From: an uncultured Paenibacillus sp.
GTDB taxonomy: Bacteria; Bacillota; Bacilli; Paenibacillales; Paenibacillaceae
Direction of reading: 5' to 3'
Length of the DNA: 64,000 bases
Assembly (NCBI GenBank): GCA_937895345.1
Contig: CALAWP010000005.1
Span: 1-64,000, forward strand
A program made the translations under genes and the position numbers. Within the stretch, counting starts at the first letter, position 1; every line of letters starts with the position of its first letter. The notes below the pieces were generated by a model. The model did not search any database. It was not told the DNA's origin and saw only the letters and a list, made by a program, of their open reading frames with translations. Below, piece by piece: positions 51,404-59,065 of the stretch.

Positions 51404-51450
51404 TTGTAGCCGTTACTAAAATGGTATAAAATACTGCTAACTCGCGTTAG
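51404..51450 (+). promoter_or_regulatory. lacI promoter with LacI-type operator
   Basis: TTGTAG (51404-51409), 17 bases, TAAAAT (51427-51432). The dyad CTAACTCGCGTTAG (51437-51450) covers the expected transcription start; arms CTAAC/GTTAG match the downstream operator at 52567-52580. Confidence 0.75.
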
Positions 51451-51463
51451 AGAGGGAGTTTGC

Positions 51464-52516
51464 ATGAGAAGCGAAGATATTGCCAGGCTGGCCGGCGTTT
51501 CCAGAAGCACCGTGTCTCGCGTTCTTAACAATTATTCGGACATCCCCCAAAGGACGAAAGACAAGGTTATGCGGATTATCCAGCAGCATCATTACGAGCC
51601 GCATACTTCGGCACGCGTATTGGCAGGCAAGGGAACCGATACGATCGGGCTGTTCGTCGTCAGCATGGCCGAGCGGAAAGCCGGCAACCGCATCTACCAG
51701 AATCACTATTTTGCCCCCATTGTCGACACCGTGATCGATACGGCCAACGCCGCAGGCTATTACGTCCTTGTGCACACGGTATATTCGGAAGACGACTACT
51801 TGAAAATTAAACAAGCGTATCTGCAGCGCCGCATCGATGCCGGCATCATCGTCGGAACTCAGAAAGATATCGAACGCGTCGCCGATATTTGCCGCGTCGA
51901 CAAACCTTTGGTGCTGGTGGATTACGACACCGAAGAGCTGATCGGTCAGGAGCTGCACCGCGACGGCCTGTTCGTCGTCAATTCCGACGATTACGAGGGC
52001 GCATGCCAAGCCATGCGATATTTGATCGGACTGGGTCATCGAACCATCGGCCATATCCAGGGAAGAATGAATACATACTCCGGCCGACAACGTTTTATGG
52101 CTTACGAGGATATGATGACCGAACACGGACTGCCTATCGACGAATCGGTCATTGTGCCCGGCGAATTTCTAAAAGAGAAGGCGTATGAGGAAACCGCCCG
52201 CATGCTGAAGAGGCGCACGGCCCCCTCCGCACTGTTTGCCGCCAACGACGATATGGCTCTGGCTGCCATGCAGGCCTTGAAGGATAACGGGCTTCAGGTT
52301 CCCGAGCACGTTTCCGTCGTCGGGTTCGACGATATTCCGATCGTTTCGCAGCTGCAGCCGGCTTTGACCTCCGTTCGCCTCCCCATCATCGATATGTCCC
52401 AAAGAGCGGTCAAGCAGCTTATCGCCATTTGCGCCGGCAGCGCCTGCTCCTTTGCCCATGTTACGCTTCCGACCCGGCTTGTCGTTCGCGACTCGTGCCG
52501 GCCGTATGAACCTTGA
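51464..52516 (+). CDS. LacI-family repressor of the cellobiose phosphorylase gene
   Basis: A 350-residue LacI/GalR regulator. The N-terminal HTH is SEDIARLAGVSRSTVSRVLN with the hinge helix SARVLAGKGTDTIGL; the periplasmic-binding-protein-like ligand domain follows (FAANDDMALAAMQALKDNG, VVGFDDIP). GAGAGGGAG precedes ATG 51464. Operators of the same CTAAC/GTTAG type lie at its own promoter and 51 bases after its stop, upstream of the GH94 gene, so it most likely represses both until a beta-glucoside such as cellobiose is present. Confidence 0.9.
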   Translation: MRSEDIARLAGVSRSTVSRVLNNYSDIPQRTKDKVMRIIQQHHYEPHTSARVLAGKGTDTIGLFVVSMAERKAGNRIYQNHYFAPIVDTVIDTANAAGYYVLVHTVYSEDDYLKIKQAYLQRRIDAGIIVGTQKDIERVADICRVDKPLVLVDYDTEELIGQELHRDGLFVVNSDDYEGACQAMRYLIGLGHRTIGHIQGRMNTYSGRQRFMAYEDMMTEHGLPIDESVIVPGEFLKEKAYEETARMLKRRTAPSALFAANDDMALAAMQALKDNGLQVPEHVSVVGFDDIPIVSQLQPALTSVRLPIIDMSQRAVKQLIAICAGSACSFAHVTLPTRLVVRDSCRPYEP

Positions 52517-52566
52517 TCTAATTTTGTCGGGATTGGAATAAGGTTCATCCTTTTTTTGCCGCTTCA

Positions 52567-52580
52567 CTAACGCGCGTTAG
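52567..52580. promoter_or_regulatory. LacI operator upstream of cellobiose phosphorylase
   Basis: CTAACGCGCGTTAG is a perfect 14-base palindrome, of the general CG-centred type bound by LacI-family proteins, 312 bases before the phosphorylase start. No clear promoter boxes can be fixed beside it. Confidence 0.75.
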
Positions 52581-52619
52581 CCCTTGTACGACGTGACTTC
52601 ATCCGCCGAGTCATTCAAC

Positions 52620-52691
52620 ATGTCTTGCTTCATGTCTTGCTTCATGTCTTGCTTCATGTCTTGCTTCATGTCTTGCTTCATGTCTTGCTTC
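52620..52691. repeat. 12-bp tandem repeat in the cellobiose phosphorylase leader
   Basis: Six exact copies of ATGTCTTGCTTC followed by a partial copy (ATGTC, to 52696). It lies between the LacI operator and the ribosome site. The following 160 bases are pyrimidine-rich with loose repeats of TTGCCAGA/TTGTCAGA. The repeat could be read as Met-Ser-Cys-Phe units, but no ribosome site supports that. No other feature was seen in this 375-base gap. Confidence 0.95.
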
Positions 52692-52891
52692 ATGTCGAAC
52701 TCCTTGCCTAGCTTCTCGTCAGTCCCCTTGTGCCAATCAATCCGTTTCTCCGGACTTCTTGTCAGACTCTTTTGCCAGATTCCATTGCCAGACTCAATTT
52801 GTCAGACCTCAGCCTGTTTTCACTTTCCAGTCATCTCCAGTCAGTCCCTCGCACTCACTACTTCTTATTATCGAAAGGAGATTGCCGCTTT

Positions 52892-55327
52892 ATGAAATTC
52901 GGATATTTTGACGACGCGAACAAAGAATACGTTATCCAGACTCCGCAAACGCCTTATCCATGGATCAATTATTTGGGCAACGAGCAGTTTTTCGGTTTGA
53001 TCTCGAATACCGCAGGCGGATATTGCTTTTACAGAGACGCCCGGCTGCGCCGTCTAACTCGTTACCGCTACAACAACATCCCGCTCGACACCGGCGGGCG
53101 GTATTTCTATGTCTTCGACGAAGGGGACGTATGGACGCCGGGCTGGATGCCGGTCAAGCGGGAACTGGACCGGTACGAATGCCGCCATGGTCTCGGGTAT
53201 ACGTCGATTACGGGTGAACGGGGCGGCTTGAGCGTGACGCAGCTGGCGCTTGTGCCGCTCGGTTTTAACGGCGAGGTCTACCAAATTACGCTGAACAACC
53301 GCAGCCAGGCCGCAAAATCTGTCCGGCTGTTCTCGTTTATCGAGTTTTGCCTGTGGAACGCGCACGACGACATGACGAATTTCCAACGGAATTTGAGCAT
53401 CGGCGAAGTCGAAATCGAAAACTCGGTCATCTATCATAAGACCGAATACCGGGAACGGCGCGACCACTATGCCTTCTTCTCCGTCAACGCTCCGATCGAC
53501 GGCTTCGACACGGACCGGGAATCGTTTCTTGGCCCGTACAACGGCCTGGACAGCCCGCAGGCGGTGTTTGCGGGAGAAGCGACAGGCTCCGTCGCCAGCG
53601 GCTGGTCGCCGATCGGCTCGCATCAGCTGAACGTGGAGCTTGAGCCGGGCGAAGAAAAAACGTTTGTGTTCGTGCTCGGATATGTCGAGAATCCGGAGGA
53701 TCAGAAGTGGGAGGCGCCCGGCGTCATTCATAAAGCGAGAGCTTACGACATGATCGGCCGCTTCGCGGACAAATCGGACGTCGACCAAGCGATGGCCGAC
53801 CTGCGGGCGTACTGGGAGCGGCTGCTCGGCAAATACGCCGTCGCCAGCGGGGACGAGAAGCTGGATAGGATGGTCAACATCTGGAATCCGTATCAGTGCA
53901 TGGTGACGTTCAACATGTCCCGCTCCGCCTCTTATTTCGAATCCGGCATCGGCCGCGGCATGGGCTTCCGCGATTCCAACCAGGATCTGCTCGGCTTCGT
54001 CCACCAAATCCCCGAACGGGCGCGGGAGAGAATTCTCGACATCGCCTCGACCCAGTTCGAGGACGGATCGGCCTATCACCAATACCAGCCGCTTACGAAA
54101 AAAGGGAACCATGAGGTCGGCGGCGGCTTCAACGACGATCCGCTCTGGCTCATTCTCGGCACATCGGCTTATATTAAGGAAACCGGCGACTTTGCCATAT
54201 TGGACGAACAGGTGCCGTTCGACTGCAATCCGGACAATACCGCCACGCTGTTCGAGCATTTGAAGCGTTCCTTTTATCATGTCATCCACAATCTCGGCCC
54301 GCATGGATTGCCGCTCATCGGTCGCGCCGATTGGAACGACTGCCTGAATTTGAACTGCTTCTCCAAGGAGCCGGGAGAGTCGTTCCAGACGACCCAAAAC
54401 ATCGAAGGACGCATCGCCGAATCCGTCTTTATCGCCGGCCTGTTCGTATACGTCGGTCCCGACTTCGTCGAGCTGTGCAAACGGCGCGGGCTCGAATCCG
54501 AGGCGGCCGAGGCGCAAGCCCACATCGAGCGGATGCGCGAGACGACGCTTCGTCACGGCTACGACGGCGACTGGTTTCTGCGCGCCTACGATCATTTCGG
54601 CAACCCGATCGGCAGCCGTTCGAATGAGGAAGGCCAAATTTTCATCGAACCTCAAGGCTTCTGCGTCATGGCCGGCATCGGGGTCGAGGAAGGTCTGGCG
54701 CTTCGCGCGCTCGATTCCGTGAAGCAGCATTTGGAGACCGAATACGGCATCGTCCTGCAGCAGCCGGCGTATTCGCAATATTATTTGAATCTAGGGGAAA
54801 TTTCCTCGTATCCTCCGGGCTACAAAGAAAATGCGGGCATCTTTTGCCACAACAATCCATGGATCATGATTGCCGAAACGGTCATCGGCCGCGGCGACCG
54901 CGCATTCGATCTATACAAAAAAATCGCGCCGGCCTATTTGGAGGACATCAGCGAGATTCATCGGATGGAGCCTTACGTATATGCCCAAATGATCGCGGGC
55001 CGCGACGCGGTACGGCACGGCGAAGCCAAAAATTCCTGGCTGACGGGAACGGCCGCCTGGAATTATGTCGCGATTACGCAGGCGATTCTCGGCATTCAGC
55101 CGGACTTTGACGGCTTGCGCATCGATCCGTGCATTCCGCAATATTGGGACCGCCTCGAGATCACGAGGGAGTTCCGGGGCGACACGTACCGGATTGTCAT
55201 CACCAATCCGCGCCATGTCAGCAAAGGCGTCAAGTCGACAACGCTTGACGGCCGCCCGCTGGACCGCGCGGTTATCCCGCCGGCCGGGGACGGACGGGAG
55301 CATCTCGTCGAGATCGTGCTCGGGTAA
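52892..55327 (+). CDS. cbp: Cellobiose phosphorylase, GH94
   Basis: Cytosolic inverting phosphorylase of 811 residues that splits cellobiose with phosphate into glucose-1-phosphate and glucose, saving ATP. Its length and its start MKFGYFDDANKEYVI followed by YPWINYLGNEQFFGLISNTA are those of cellobiose rather than chitobiose phosphorylases. The general acid is Asp483 in ADWNDCLN. AAAGGAG precedes ATG 52892; the longer frame to 52730 is rejected. It is preceded by a LacI regulator and operator. No cellobiose transporter is adjacent, so uptake is encoded elsewhere. Confidence 0.94.
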   Translation: MKFGYFDDANKEYVIQTPQTPYPWINYLGNEQFFGLISNTAGGYCFYRDARLRRLTRYRYNNIPLDTGGRYFYVFDEGDVWTPGWMPVKRELDRYECRHGLGYTSITGERGGLSVTQLALVPLGFNGEVYQITLNNRSQAAKSVRLFSFIEFCLWNAHDDMTNFQRNLSIGEVEIENSVIYHKTEYRERRDHYAFFSVNAPIDGFDTDRESFLGPYNGLDSPQAVFAGEATGSVASGWSPIGSHQLNVELEPGEEKTFVFVLGYVENPEDQKWEAPGVIHKARAYDMIGRFADKSDVDQAMADLRAYWERLLGKYAVASGDEKLDRMVNIWNPYQCMVTFNMSRSASYFESGIGRGMGFRDSNQDLLGFVHQIPERARERILDIASTQFEDGSAYHQYQPLTKKGNHEVGGGFNDDPLWLILGTSAYIKETGDFAILDEQVPFDCNPDNTATLFEHLKRSFYHVIHNLGPHGLPLIGRADWNDCLNLNCFSKEPGESFQTTQNIEGRIAESVFIAGLFVYVGPDFVELCKRRGLESEAAEAQAHIERMRETTLRHGYDGDWFLRAYDHFGNPIGSRSNEEGQIFIEPQGFCVMAGIGVEEGLALRALDSVKQHLETEYGIVLQQPAYSQYYLNLGEISSYPPGYKENAGIFCHNNPWIMIAETVIGRGDRAFDLYKKIAPAYLEDISEIHRMEPYVYAQMIAGRDAVRHGEAKNSWLTGTAAWNYVAITQAILGIQPDFDGLRIDPCIPQYWDRLEITREFRGDTYRIVITNPRHVSKGVKSTTLDGRPLDRAVIPPAGDGREHLVEIVLG

Positions 55328-55441
55328 CCTCTTGCCCTCGGACCGGGCCATAACGATGACGGGACTGTTCCGTCGTTTCAGAAATACGGATTTGGAAACT
55401 TCAGCCGCGGCGAACAGATCCCATCGGTCGTGAAGCATGCG

Positions 55442-55476
55442 CCGCTCCGGTACTTATTGTATCGGAGCGGTTTTTT
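55442..55476 (+). terminator. Terminator after cbp
   Basis: CCGCTCCGGTAC pairs with GTATCGGAGCGG (one G-U pair) across a 5-base loop, then TTTTTT. It lies 115 bases after the cbp stop. Confidence 0.85.
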
Positions 55477-55501
55477 ATCGAGTTTGCGGATGCGCAGCCT
55501 G

Positions 55502-55855
55502 GAGCAGCCAAACGTGGACAAAAAAACGCAGACTCAACCCCCTGCACCTGTTTATCACATTACTTTGGACAATTTTTCGTCCGCAACAGCGTTTGCGGAA
55601 CGGTCGAAGCGATAGCTTAAAACGAAATAGCGTACACTTCACCCCTCGTACCTGATCTAACCAGTAATTTAGACGATATATCGTACATTTCACCTACATG
55701 CACCTTTCCTATCCAGCAACTTAGACGATATATCGTACATTTCACTCCCTCGCACCTGTTCTATCCAGCAACTTAGACGATTAATCGTCCACAACCACGT
55801 TGCGGAACGGCCGAAGCCATAGCTTTGAACGAAAAATCGTCTATCTTGGATAGCC
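55502..55855. repeat. Seven-unit intergenic array with 52-bp period
   Basis: Homologous cores begin at 55517, 55568, 55621, 55672, 55724, 55776 and 55828 (steps of 51-53 bases). Most cores are dyads: GGACAATTTTTCGTCC, GACGATATATCGTAC (twice) and GACGATTAATCGTC. Between cores two spacer types recur, one containing GCACCTGTT-like and CATTTCAC-like tracts, the other GTTGCGGAACGGCCGAAGC-like tracts. Units diverge by roughly 10-40 percent. The array fills the gap between cbp and the decayed narK. Confidence 0.85.
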
Positions 55856-55904
55856 CTATCGGCGGTACCGCAGGCTACTTTTCGCCAAACGGCGGCGCTG
55901 CCCC

Positions 55905-56561
55905 TCACGCCGTATGCTGCATTCGTTTGCGGCTGCCGGCGCGGTCCGCTTTCATGCCGGAAAAGTGAAGGAGCAAGCACGCCGCGGCAAATACGGCCAT
56001 CAGCATGAAAGCTGCGGCGTAATGGGCGGTCGCTTCTTTGATAAAGCCAAGCGCGATGGGAGGAAAAAATCCGCCCAAGCCGCCGGCCGCGCCGACAAAT
56101 CCGGTTACCGCTCCCGTATGGCCCGATGAAACTTCCGGCACCCTTTTGAACACGGCTCCGTTGCCCATGCCGAGCAGCATCGAGAGCAGCAAGCAGCAAA
56201 TCGGAACGGAACCCATCGGTCAAGCGAGAACGACAGCATAAACGCGCCGGCCAATATGCCGACTATAACGAGCGTCAGCACCTTCCGGCTGCCGTACCGG
56301 TCGGCCAAATAACCGCCGGCCGGGCGAATCAGCGTAGCCAGCAGCACGAACCCGGCGGTCGTAACGGTCCGTCAAGATGCCCATCGCAATGCGCAATACC
56401 GAACCGAGCAAGACGGGTGCCGCGAGCAGCACGCTCTTTTGGACGACGGTCAAGCCAAACGTCTGTTGGATTTGCCCGGCTATGGGCGAAAACACCGACC
56501 AGACGACAAACGATATCGTCATCGCCGCTGTCGATAAGAACAGCGCTTTAACAGGTTTCAT
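55905..56561 (-). pseudogene. narK: Decayed NarK-type nitrate/nitrite MFS transporter
   Basis: The N-terminus (MKPVKALFLSTAAMTISFV, PIAGQIQQTFGLT, LLGSVLRIAMGILTDRY) is intact behind GGGGA. Then the sequence jumps to TAGFVLLATLIRPAGGYLADRYGSRKVL in another frame near 56370, and shifts frame again near 56220 to reach MGNGAVFKRVPE and GAVTGFVGAAGGLGG, both typical of NarK. Only about 219 codons remain of a protein that normally has 400 or more, so a central block was also deleted. A good GlnR/TnrA box still precedes it. The host may have lost nitrate uptake by this route or carry another copy. Confidence 0.85.
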
Positions 56562-56582
56562 CGCAAAATCCCCAATACTTTA

Positions 56583-56599
56583 TGTCATATTATATTACA
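56583..56599. promoter_or_regulatory. GlnR/TnrA box upstream of narK remnant
   Basis: TGTCATATTATATTACA fits the GlnR/TnrA consensus TGTNA-N7-TNACA at every fixed position. It lies 22 bases before the narK start, next to a TATAAT-like box. Nitrogen control of nitrate transport genes by TnrA is established in B. subtilis. Confidence 0.75.
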
Positions 56600-56642
56600 T
56601 ATCCCAATCCATATAGCAGGAGCGGCCAGGCAACGGGAAAAC

Positions 56643-56677
56643 AAAAAAGACGTTCCCCTTGTGGTGGAGGAAACGCC
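56643..56677 (-). terminator. Terminator-like hairpin after the small peptide gene
   Basis: On the minus strand GCGTTTCC and GGGGAACGT pair with two G-U pairs, then TCTTTTTTG follows. It would end a transcript from the small gene at 56771-56902. Confidence 0.5.
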
Positions 56678-56770
56678 GTTGTTTCAGTCCCATTCGCGAC
56701 AAGTATGAAGTTGGTTCGCAGCGCGGCAATTCGGATCGGTCCGGCCCAAGTCCTCTTCTCCAAGAGGTCC

Positions 56771-56902
56771 TTATGCCAGAGCCGCTCTCCAGTAGCGCTC
56801 GTTGCCCGCGAAAGCGTCGTTGACTTTGGTCGCGCAATCGTCCCCGGGTTTGCTTGCATTGGAAGCAGACAGCATGCCGGCAATCATAAACAGAAATTTC
56901 AT
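56771..56902 (-). CDS. Possible 43-residue exported peptide
   Basis: The frame begins MKFLFMIAGMLSASNASKPG and ends in NERYWRAALA. It has a signal-like hydrophobic start, one cysteine and an acidic/aromatic mature part. GGGAGAG stands seven bases before the ATG. A near-consensus promoter (TTGACA, 17 bases, TATTAT) and a hairpin with T-tract bracket it, which argues for a real transcription unit. A competing 123-residue frame on the same strand (56595-56966) has poor composition. I do not recognise the peptide; a GlnR/TnrA-like dyad overlaps its promoter. Confidence 0.5.
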   Translation of the reverse strand: MKFLFMIAGMLSASNASKPGDDCATKVNDAFAGNERYWRAALA

Positions 56903-56955
56903 CCATCATCTCTCCCTGTTTAATTATTGAAAGCAAGCACGCTACTGATGTTACG

Positions 56956-56970
56956 TAGCATGACATGCTA
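56956..56970. promoter_or_regulatory. Palindrome in the leader of the small peptide gene
   Basis: TAGCATGACATGCTA is a perfect 7-1-7 dyad located about 30 bases downstream of the expected transcription start. It could be an operator or an RNA hairpin. Confidence 0.4.
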
Positions 56971-56999
56971 TCCGGTTGCTGGCCGACTCAACTGCTATA

Positions 57000-57034
57000 T
57001 GTCATATAATATGACGCAAAAGAATTTTTGTCAA
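57000..57034 (-). promoter_or_regulatory. Promoter with GlnR/TnrA-like dyad for the small peptide gene
   Basis: Minus-strand TTGACA (57034-57029), 17-base spacer, TATTAT (57011-57006). The dyad GTCATATAATATGAC (57001-57015) covers the -10 box; read as TGTCA-N7-TGACG (57000-57016) it fits the GlnR/TnrA consensus except at the last base. A protein bound there would block transcription. Confidence 0.65.
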
Positions 57035-57071
57035 TTGCATTTGCGGAAATCGTGCCGTCGGATCAAGTGGA

Positions 57072-57833
57072 TCAGTCGTTATCGCAGCAGCCGTCCTCCT
57101 CGGGCAGATGGCCCGAGCGCTCCCGTTTCGTTTTCAGGTATTTCTCGTTGTATTCGGACACGTCTCCCCACAGCTGCACTCTTCCTTCCGCCGGCATGCC
57201 GGCCCGCTGCAACGCTTCAAGCTTCTTCGGATTGTTCGTAATAAGCGTAACCGGCTTAGCGCGAAGAGCCTTCAGCACCGCTATGGCGTCGCCGTAATCG
57301 CGGGAGTCGTCGGCAAATCCGAGCATATGGTTCGCATCTACCGTATCGTAGCCGTTTTCCTGCAAAATATAGGCCAGCGCTTTGCTGAACAGACCGATGC
57401 CCCGGCCTTCGTGATTGGCCAAATAAAACAAGGCGCCGTGGCCGTGCTCAACGATATGCTTCATCGACTGCTTCAGCTGATAGCCGCAATCGCAGCGTTT
57501 GCTTCCGAAGATGTCCCCGGTATGACAGATGGAATGGAACCGGATCAGCGCCTGCTCCGCATGTTCGAAATCCCCGTAGGCCAGGACGCTCGATTGCTGC
57601 ATTTCGGCCAGATTGACCGACGAAAGCTTGTCGATGATGCGTTGCATATCGTCGGTTACTTCCCCGCAATTCAACCAGCAATACCATTTGAATTCGACGG
57701 TTTGCCCGTCGAGATTGACCGGGAGCCGAATCGGGCCGACCAAATAAACGGCCCCTTTCTCGGCATCGATCCGTTTGATTTTGTCTCCGACAATCGATAA
57801 TACTTTGGAGTCCAGCTTATAAGCAGCAGACAT
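57072..57833 (-). CDS. ribA: GTP cyclohydrolase II
   Basis: Opens GTP to the pyrimidine precursor of riboflavin, releasing formate and pyrophosphate. The 253-residue stand-alone protein has zinc cysteines 103, 114 and 116 in HSICHTGDIFGSKRCDCGYQ and the catalytic NHEGRGIGL. Riboflavin operons of Bacilli use a fused RibAB; a separate RibA outside a rib operon may supply a secondary pathway. A GGAGGAG ribosome site precedes the ATG. No FMN riboswitch was seen upstream. A dispersed repeat (57876-57924) lies in its leader. Confidence 0.9.
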   Translation of the reverse strand: MSAAYKLDSKVLSIVGDKIKRIDAEKGAVYLVGPIRLPVNLDGQTVEFKWYCWLNCGEVTDDMQRIIDKLSSVNLAEMQQSSVLAYGDFEHAEQALIRFHSICHTGDIFGSKRCDCGYQLKQSMKHIVEHGHGALFYLANHEGRGIGLFSKALAYILQENGYDTVDANHMLGFADDSRDYGDAIAVLKALRAKPVTLITNNPKKLEALQRAGMPAEGRVQLWGDVSEYNEKYLKTKRERSGHLPEEDGCCDND

Positions 57834-57875
57834 CGATCATTCTCCTCCGGTTGGCGTCTTATGGCCCCTGCAAAA

Positions 57876-57924
57876 ACGGCCGCTGCCGTTTCTCCAGTTC
57901 GATTTCTTTCTTCCGCTTTTCGTG
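57876..57924. repeat. Dispersed upstream element, copy 2
   Basis: Holds CGGCCGCTGCCGTTTCTCC directly followed by AGTTCGATTTCTTTCTTCCG. Same orientation and same position relative to the downstream minus-strand gene as copies 1 and 3. Confidence 0.7.
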
Positions 57925-58005
57925 TATGAATCTCTATTTCAACTGACATAGTTTGGCCGATTGTACCAAATTTATTGCGTAACGGTTTCTCTGTTCCGTC
58001 CTCGC

Positions 58006-58773
58006 TCAAAACTGAAAGCACAAATTGCTCATCGTGCCGAACTCGTACGAGCGGTGAAGGACGGTCGGCGTCCGTTCGGCGCCGCCGCTGCCCATCGCGA
58101 TAAACAACGGTACAATATGCTCCGCTCTTGGCACCGCCAGCCGGGCATGCGGCGCCAGCTCGAGATACCGGTCCAGCGTGTCGATATCCCGCTTCGTCAC
58201 ATGGTCGATGATCCAGTCGTCGAATTGCAGCGCCTCCGGCTTCGGCTCCTTCGCCTCCGGAAAAAACCAGCGCAAATTATGCACCGTGGTGCCGCTGCCG
58301 ATCACCATAACGTCATCCTCGCCCAGCCCTTGCAGCGCCTGGCCGATCTTGAACTGCTCCCGTGGGGACAGGAACGGATGAACGGACAGCTGCACGATCG
58401 GAATATCCGCCTCCGGGTACATATGCTTGAGCGCTACCCAGGAACCGTGGTCCAGCCCTCGCCGCTCCTCGCGTCTCGCCGCCAGTCCCGCCGCGGCCAA
58501 CCGCCGCTCCAGCAGCTGCGCCGTCTCCGCTGAGCCTTGGGCCGGGTAAACGATACGATACATCTCGTCCGGAAAGCCGTAGTAATCGTACACCGTCTCC
58601 AGCGTCCCGTCCGTATACGTCATGGCGATCGTTTCGCTTTCCCAATGGGCGCTAAAGATCGCAATCGCCTTGGGCCGCCATCTGCGGCCAAGCTCTTGAA
58701 GAAATTGCGAGTATTCGTTGCGCTGCACCGCCAAATATGGCGAGCCGTGACCGATAAACAATGACGGTACCAT
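58006..58773 (-). CDS. DODA-type extradiol ring-cleavage dioxygenase family
   Basis: A 255-residue LigB-superfamily protein like E. coli YgiD (4,5-DOPA dioxygenase). The metal histidines lie in FIGHGSPYLA, FSAHWES and GLDHGSWVALKHMYP; the C-terminal His is in HARLAVPRAEHIVPLF. The physiological substrate of the bacterial members is uncertain. The 171-base gap before ribA holds the ribA leader. Single gene. Confidence 0.87.
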   Translation of the reverse strand: MVPSLFIGHGSPYLAVQRNEYSQFLQELGRRWRPKAIAIFSAHWESETIAMTYTDGTLETVYDYYGFPDEMYRIVYPAQGSAETAQLLERRLAAAGLAARREERRGLDHGSWVALKHMYPEADIPIVQLSVHPFLSPREQFKIGQALQGLGEDDVMVIGSGTTVHNLRWFFPEAKEPKPEALQFDDWIIDHVTKRDIDTLDRYLELAPHARLAVPRAEHIVPLFIAMGSGGAERTPTVLHRSYEFGTMSNLCFQF

Positions 58774-59065
58774 CTGAATGCCTCCCGTATCAGTTCGATA
58801 CTTACTTTTATAGATATAACTATATATTAGTAACCTCCTTATTTCAAGTAACTTTATAGTAAAGGCGACCGCTTCCCTCAGCCTCCGTCGGAAGCCAGCG
58901 GGAAGCGACCGCCTCCATAGAACTACAGCTTTCTAAAGAGCCTATCAAGCTTATCCATCGCCATCTTCTCCAATTCGCGCAATTAGGGAATATTGCTATT
59001 GTAATTTCGAACCGACGGGATATAATCAGCAAAAAACCGGCCCTTGCAGACCGGTTCAGCGTTTA
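58774..59065. other. Gap between the DODA gene and an aldo/keto reductase gene
   Basis: 292 bases. It holds a minus-strand terminator for the aldo/keto reductase (AACCGG/CCGGTT stem with a six-T tail, 59031-59056) and an inverted GCGACCGCTTCCC/GGGAAGCGACCGC segment near 58868-58912. No coding frame is convincing. Confidence 0.5.

Noticed and set aside
52584..52895. Leader protein with Met-Ser-Cys-Phe repeats before cellobiose phosphorylase
   Set aside because: The frame exists only because the 12-bp repeat is a multiple of three; there is no ribosome site and the tail is unrelated low-complexity sequence.
55502..55855. CRISPR array
   Set aside because: Units are evenly spaced, but the repeats are not identical, the spacers are themselves related, and no cas gene is present. 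It is an intergenic repeat array.
56595..56966. 123-codon minus-strand frame over the small peptide gene
   Set aside because: Arginine-rich, runs through the terminator hairpin, and its start precedes the ribosome site that fits the 43-codon frame.
57834..58005. FMN riboswitch upstream of ribA
   Set aside because: No RFN-element core sequences could be found; the leader holds only the dispersed repeat.
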